A stretch of 9,590 nt of DNA from Candidatus Brocadiaceae bacterium (lineage in GTDB: Bacteria > Planctomycetota > MHYJ01 > JACQXL01 > CAKKQI01), in contig CAKKQI010000383.1 of NCBI GenBank assembly GCA_919901895.1, positions 1-9,590 on the forward strand, in the 5' to 3' direction. The notes under the pieces were generated by a model. The model was not told the DNA's origin and did not search any database. It saw nothing but the letters and a program-made list of their open reading frames with translations. Positions 7,011 to 9,590 of the stretch are shown here, one piece after another. The position numbers and the translations under genes are program-made. Position 1 is the stretch's first letter; every line of letters starts with the position of its first letter.

Positions 7011-7017
7011 CTCCTCT
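7011..7017 (-). promoter_or_regulatory. Shine-Dalgarno of the exported unknown protein
   Basis: AGAGGAG lies 7 nt before the ATG at 7003. It confirms the start and sits directly next to a tandem repeat. Confidence 0.85.
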
Positions 7018-7021
7018 AACC

Positions 7022-7059
7022 ACTGATTTCACAGATTATTACTGATTACACAGAATAGT
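7022..7059. repeat. Tandem 19-bp direct repeat, CACTGATTNCACAGA type
   Basis: Two adjacent 19-nt units (7022-7040 and 7041-7059), starting ACTGATTTCACAGA and ACTGATTACACAGA, agree at 16 of 19 positions. I recall short sequences of this kind as intergenic repeats in unrelated bacterial genomes, but that is from memory. It abuts the ribosome-binding site of the downstream gene. Confidence 0.65.
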
Positions 7060-7067
7060 AGCGTCCT

Positions 7068-7136
7068 GCCCCGCTTCAGAGGGGCGAATCTTCGCCGAAT
7101 GGCGGACCGAGGGAGGACTGATTCGCTTGGAAGCGA
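7068..7136. repeat. Cluster of short hairpins in the rnpB downstream spacer
   Basis: This part of the 207-bp spacer between rnpB and the exported protein holds three small inverted repeats: GCCCC/GGGGC (7068-7085), GCGAA/TTCGC (7084-7095) and TCGCTT/AAGCGA (7123-7136). The first includes CCCGCTTCAGAG, which nearly matches the palindrome inside rpe. No coding sequence and no clear promoter or terminator can be supported in 7018-7210. Confidence 0.5.
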
Positions 7137-7360
7137 GAAACAATCCCGCGTTACCCCCGGGTAGTTTTAGGATCGACTCTAATCTCACAAAAAGGGCGGA
7201 TGGGGAATAAGGCCTGTTTCAAGGTGTTGGTCTGAGTCTATAAGCCGGATTTTGTCCCCTCACACCTATAAGTATGGGGGTAGCAACCATTTATCTGGTC
7301 TCCGAATCACTTCGGGACTCAAGCGACCTACCTGCAGTCTGAAGAACCGGACAGGTTCTT

Positions 7361-7390
7361 ATCTCGTCCTTTGTAAACAAAGAGCGGGAT
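7361..7390. repeat. Palindromic insert in rnpB, P15-P17 arm
   Basis: A 30-nt imperfect hairpin that contains CCTTTGTAAACAAA and ends AGAGCGGGAT. It sits between the AAACCGCAG strand and a separate AAGAACC/GGTTCTT hairpin. Compared with the insert at 7530 it shares 21 of 27 positions. Confidence 0.75.
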
Positions 7391-7429
7391 TTCTGCGGTT
7401 TGGTCTTGCTCCGGGTGGGGTTTGCCGTG

Positions 7430-7459
7430 TCCCGAATCCCGCCTAAGGCGGATCCGGGA
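7430..7459. repeat. Palindromic insert in rnpB after P14
   Basis: TCCCGAATCCCGCC (7430-7443) pairs with GGCGGATCCGGGA (7447-7459) around a TAA loop with a single bulge. A smaller hairpin (7460-7472) adjoins it. In E. coli the P14 helix is followed almost at once by the CACGGUAAAC block, so about 40 nt are extra here. Confidence 0.75.
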
Positions 7460-7492
7460 TCCCCTGAAGGGACCCCCGATGTTACCATCGGG

Positions 7493-7528
<36 letters not shown>

Positions 7529-7529
7529 A

Positions 7530-7549
7530 GCCCTTTGTAAACAAAAGGC
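7530..7549. repeat. Palindromic insert in rnpB, P12 arm
   Basis: GCCCTTTGT and ACAAAAGGC form a hairpin around a two-base AA loop at the tip of the P12 position. It carries the same 14-nt core CCTTTGTAAACAAA as the insert at 7361, followed by a similar GCGGGA box. Confidence 0.7.
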
Positions 7550-7645
7550 GGGACGGTATCTTTTCTGTGGCACTTTCCCTATCCGACGTAAGGTCGAACG
7601 GCTCCCGTTAGGAGTCACCCTGTCCTCTGGAGTCCGGACTTTCCT

Positions 7646-7718
7646 CCCCGCCCTTTTGATTTTCCCAGCCTTTTGGAGCAAATCCAAAAGACCGGACAAG
7701 TAAATCAAAAGGACGGGG
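7646..7718. repeat. Extended P3 arm of rnpB with nested palindromes
   Basis: A 17-bp outer stem (7646-7662 with 7702-7718, one G-U pair) encloses an inner hairpin CTTTTGGA/TCCAAAAG (7670-7677 with 7683-7690). The arm is about 73 nt, versus about 42 nt for P3 in E. coli. Confidence 0.7.
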
Positions 7719-7773
7719 CGGTTACCCAACTCAATCCGTCAATTTTACTTGAAACAGGCCGTTTTAATTTTTT

Positions 7774-7779
7774 ATTATC
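7774..7779 (-). promoter_or_regulatory. Possible -10 element of rnpB
   Basis: GATAAT on the minus strand would place initiation near 7767, just upstream of the P1 helix. No convincing -35 is visible, so rnpB might instead be processed from a transcript reading through from RNase HI. Confidence 0.3.
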
Positions 7780-7799
7780 AAAGAACAATGGCCGTCAGT

Positions 7800-8294
7800 T
7801 TACCCCGATGCAACATCGTGGTTAAACATGATATTAGAATCCAATTCATCAACAATATCTCTCAGGTTCATAGCTTTGTTAGCCAGTCTATCCGCGATTT
7901 TATTATCTTTCCGGTCAATCAGATTTAAACTCACCGATTTAAATTTTTTCATTAATTGCCGGGCTTTAACGGCCAGGGGAACCAAATTCGGACTTTTAAT
8001 CCGGTAATTGCCGGCCACCTGATTAATAATCAATTTACTATCAGCGTTGATAATCAGCGTCAGCGATTCAGGTTTTCCGCCGAAGGCGGAGTTAAAGGTT
8101 TTACCGATAATAATACCCAGAGCCCTGATTAAGGCCGTATATTCAGCGACGTTATTGGTCGTTTCCCCGATATATTCCCCACGCTGAATTAATATGGTAC
8201 TGTCTTGAGTATCTTTAATCAGGATTCCCACGCCGGAAGGACCAGGATTTCCGCGCGACGCCCCATCAATGTATATTTCTAATTCTTTTATCAT
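7800..8294 (-). CDS. Ribonuclease HI family protein with a small insertion
   Basis: Cuts the RNA strand of RNA-DNA hybrids (R-loops, lagging-strand primers). 164 residues. The metal-binding catalytic set is complete: D10 in YIDGASRGNPGPSGVG, E51 in NNVAEYTAL, D85 in NADSKL and D135 in NKIADRLANKAM. The form is the compact RNase HI type lacking an obvious basic handle, close to archaeal-style and Gram-positive RnhA/YpdQ-like proteins rather than E. coli RnhA, so I leave the symbol blank. Between helix ALGIII (about 58-63) and strand LTLIINADS (about 78) lie about 12 extra residues (KTFNSAFGGKPE), encoded by a DNA palindrome. There is no Shine-Dalgarno; a strong promoter ends 5 nt before the ATG, suggesting leaderless translation. 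Next downstream is rnpB. Confidence 0.93.
   Translation of the reverse strand: MIKELEIYIDGASRGNPGPSGVGILIKDTQDSTILIQRGEYIGETTNNVAEYTALIRALGIIIGKTFNSAFGGKPESLTLIINADSKLIINQVAGNYRIKSPNLVPLAVKARQLMKKFKSVSLNLIDRKDNKIADRLANKAMNLRDIVDELDSNIMFNHDVASG
8076..8090. repeat. Palindrome inside the RNase HI gene
   Basis: TCCGCC and GGCGGA are perfect inverted copies with a GAA loop. They encode the SAFGGK part of the extra loop in RNase HI, in frame. Confidence 0.65.
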
Positions 8295-8299
8295 AATTT

Positions 8300-8327
8300 A
8301 TTATAACATAATTTATATTATGGTCAA
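8300..8327 (-). promoter_or_regulatory. Near-consensus extended -10 promoter of RNase HI, leaderless
   Basis: TTGACC (-35, 8327-8322), 16-nt spacer, TATAAT (-10, 8305-8300) preceded by TGT, which gives the extended TGnTATAAT form. The -10 ends only 5 nt before the ATG, so initiation should fall on or next to the start codon. Confidence 0.85.
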
Positions 8328-8334
8328 GGATGAA

Positions 8335-8940
8335 TTAGGGATACAGGAGAAATTCTTTTATTAATGAAAGTGTAATCACCAGAATCATATTCCCCACTCC
8401 CCCGCGTTCGTATTTAAGCATTTTAACCCAGGGAAAAAGTTCTATTTTTTCCGCAGTCATATTTAGCCGTTTAGCTTTTAACGACGGCATCCAGCGCGGC
8501 GTGTCAGAGGCGTACCGGATATAATCTTCTCCATAAATATTCTGTAAAATACTTTCTTCGTATTTAATAATCAAGTGATACCATAGAAAAATAGTTATCA
8601 CAATAACCGGGGCCATCCAGAGTAATTTCATCATTATGGAAGCGCCGGCCAGCATAATGATATTAGCGATATAAATGGGATTGCGGCAATAGCCGTAAGG
8701 TCCGCCGGTGACGAGCATTCTTTTGGTCGCGGCTTTATCTTTTACCCGCGCCGCCCCGCCGATATAACGGATACACCAGAGACGAAGGATCACTCCGATT
8801 AAAAGTATCGTCGGACCTATCCCAAAAATAATAGAGCGGTCGGTCAGTAACCAGTGGTTATCCAGGAATAATACCGGTAATAACATCAGATAAGGAAACG
8901 CCCGGTAACGGAATAAAAATTTATGAAGTTTTAAATTCAT
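8335..8940 (-). CDS. Isoprenylcysteine carboxyl methyltransferase-like integral membrane protein
   Basis: 201 residues with about four to five hydrophobic segments (near 14-27, 36-55, 89-104, 106-124 and 184-198). The family signature is present: GPYGYCRNPIY (80-90) followed by a helix, then EES (128-130), YGEDYIRY (136-143) and a following PRW/P motif. In the ICMT/phospholipid methyltransferase superfamily these conserved parts bind S-adenosylmethionine at the membrane face. Bacterial members methylate varied or unknown small lipids or isoprenoids, so the substrate cannot be named. The C-terminus carries about 45 residues past the signature, with a final hydrophobic stretch. No Shine-Dalgarno is visible before the ATG at 8940; a palindromic repeat occupies the upstream gap. 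No functional link to the neighbours is evident. Confidence 0.88.
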   Translation of the reverse strand: MNLKLHKFLFRYRAFPYLMLLPVLFLDNHWLLTDRSIIFGIGPTILLIGVILRLWCIRYIGGAARVKDKAATKRMLVTGGPYGYCRNPIYIANIIMLAGASIMMKLLWMAPVIVITIFLWYHLIIKYEESILQNIYGEDYIRYASDTPRWMPSLKAKRLNMTAEKIELFPWVKMLKYERGGVGNMILVITLSLIKEFLLYP

Positions 8941-8964
8941 AGTAATTGCAAAAAAGTTTTAGTC

Positions 8965-9010
8965 GATTGCTTCGTCCTCCCCGAATGCTTTCGGGGAGTC
9001 CTCGCAATGA
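8965..9010. repeat. Intergenic palindromic repeat, TCATTGCGAGG...GAAGCAATC type
   Basis: On the minus strand it begins TCATTGCGAGGA and ends GGACGAAGCAATC. The centre is a perfect 9-bp stem (CTCCCCGAA/TTCGGGGAG, 8977-8985 with 8990-8998) with a 4-nt loop. I recall repeats with these end sequences as dispersed intergenic elements in many unrelated genomes. It fills the gap between the acetyl-CoA synthetase stop and the methyltransferase gene. The T-run lies about 20 nt past the stem, too far for a standard terminator. Confidence 0.8.
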
Positions 9011-9013
9011 CAT

Positions 9014-9590
9014 TCATTGCCGCGTCTGAATTAATTTTTCAACGACCGAAGGGTCGGCCAGGGTTGAGAGGTCACCTAATGATTCAATTTCACCCTCGGC
9101 GATTTTTCGCAATATCCGACGCATAATTTTGCCGCTGCGAGTTTTAGGCAGCCCGGGCGTAAAGTGTATTTTATCCGGTTTGGCAATTGCACCAATCTGC
9201 CGGCTGACGTGATTAACCAATTCTTTTTTCAGGTTGGGCGTGGGCGTGATATCTTTTTTTAAAGTAATAAAGGCATAAATACCTTGTCCTTTAACGTTGT
9301 GGGGATAACCAACCACGGCCGCTTCGGCTACTTGATCATAAGATACCAGCGCACTTTCCACTTCGGCCGTTCCGATGCGATGTCCGGAAACATTAATCAC
9401 ATCATCTACCCGGCCCATGAGCCAGTAAAAGCCTTCTTCATCCATCCGCGCCCCGTCGCCGGTAAAATAATTACCGGGAAACTTGGTAAAATAAGTTTCG
9501 TAAAACCGCTTCGGGTCTCCATAAACGCCTCTCATCATTCCGGGCCAGTCCTGTTTGATTAACAGATAACCGCCTTCGTTCACCTTACCC
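9014..9590 (-). CDS. acs: Acetyl-CoA synthetase, C-terminal part only (5' end beyond window)
   Basis: Makes acetyl-CoA from acetate, ATP and CoA through an acetyl-adenylate. About 192 codons are in the window, of roughly 650 in the full enzyme. The frame stays open to the edge; the internal GTG at 9583 is not a start. It matches the Acs C-terminal region closely: [56 protein letters not shown] (hinge and nucleotide-binding loops), then [20 protein letters not shown], which contains the conserved lysine K in SGKIMRR that is reversibly acetylated in characterised Acs enzymes. The end [16 protein letters not shown] is also typical. The match is to acetate-type Acs rather than long-chain acyl-CoA ligases. 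Confidence 0.96.
   Translation of the reverse strand, partial: GKVNEGGYLLIKQDWPGMMRGVYGDPKRFYETYFTKFPGNYFTGDGARMDEEGFYWLMGRVDDVINVSGHRIGTAEVESALVSYDQVAEAAVVGYPHNVKGQGIYAFITLKKDITPTPNLKKELVNHVSRQIGAIAKPDKIHFTPGLPKTRSGKIMRRILRKIAEGEIESLGDLSTLADPSVVEKLIQTRQ

Overview
The window reads as a chromosomal stretch of an uncultivated, Gram-negative-type bacterium. Every gene I can support lies on the minus strand, so transcription runs from right to left. The lineage is not certain. Three things are reminiscent of Planctomycetota or neighbouring candidate phyla such as Omnitrophota: an ECF sigma factor paired with a zinc-finger/PDZ membrane protein, a secreted HEAT-like/PDZ protein, and an exported protein with prenyltransferase/squalene-oxidase-type repeats. 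This placement is an inference from gene style, not from a marker-gene comparison.

Right part (9590 to 7211), in transcription order: the C-terminal third of an acetyl-CoA synthetase (cut by the window edge); a palindromic intergenic repeat; a small integral-membrane methyltransferase of the isoprenylcysteine methyltransferase type; a near-consensus promoter that appears to give a leaderless mRNA for RNase HI; then the RNase P RNA gene (rnpB, type A), about 550 nt long and swollen by extra palindromic hairpins.

Middle part (7210 to 3975): a spacer of about 200 bp packed with short repeats and hairpins; an exported protein of unknown function; ribulose-phosphate 3-epimerase, which overlaps it; a 166-bp spacer with two perfect hairpins; transaldolase; and, overlapping transaldolase by ATGA, an exported protein with cyclase-like repeats and a C-terminal run of zinc ribbons. 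The epimerase and transaldolase are both non-oxidative pentose phosphate pathway enzymes.

Left part (2355 to 1): a sigma-70-type promoter driving a three-gene unit: an ECF sigma factor, an anti-sigma-like protein (ZAS zinc motif, one membrane helix, periplasmic PDZ), and a secreted HEAT-like/PDZ protein cut by the left edge. The tight coupling suggests an envelope-signalling module.

The most striking feature of the window is a set of short, GC-rich palindromes sitting inside genes. Four are in rnpB. One coincides with an extra stretch of roughly 26 residues in the epimerase, one with an extra stretch of about 12 residues in RNase HI, and one is in the linker of the HEAT-like/PDZ gene. Related boxes (RTCCCGCY/RGCGGGAY) and a duplicated 14-nt core inside rnpB suggest a family of small palindromic elements that insert into both protein-coding and RNA genes. 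This resembles the known Rickettsia palindromic elements in behaviour, but I see no evidence of homology to them.
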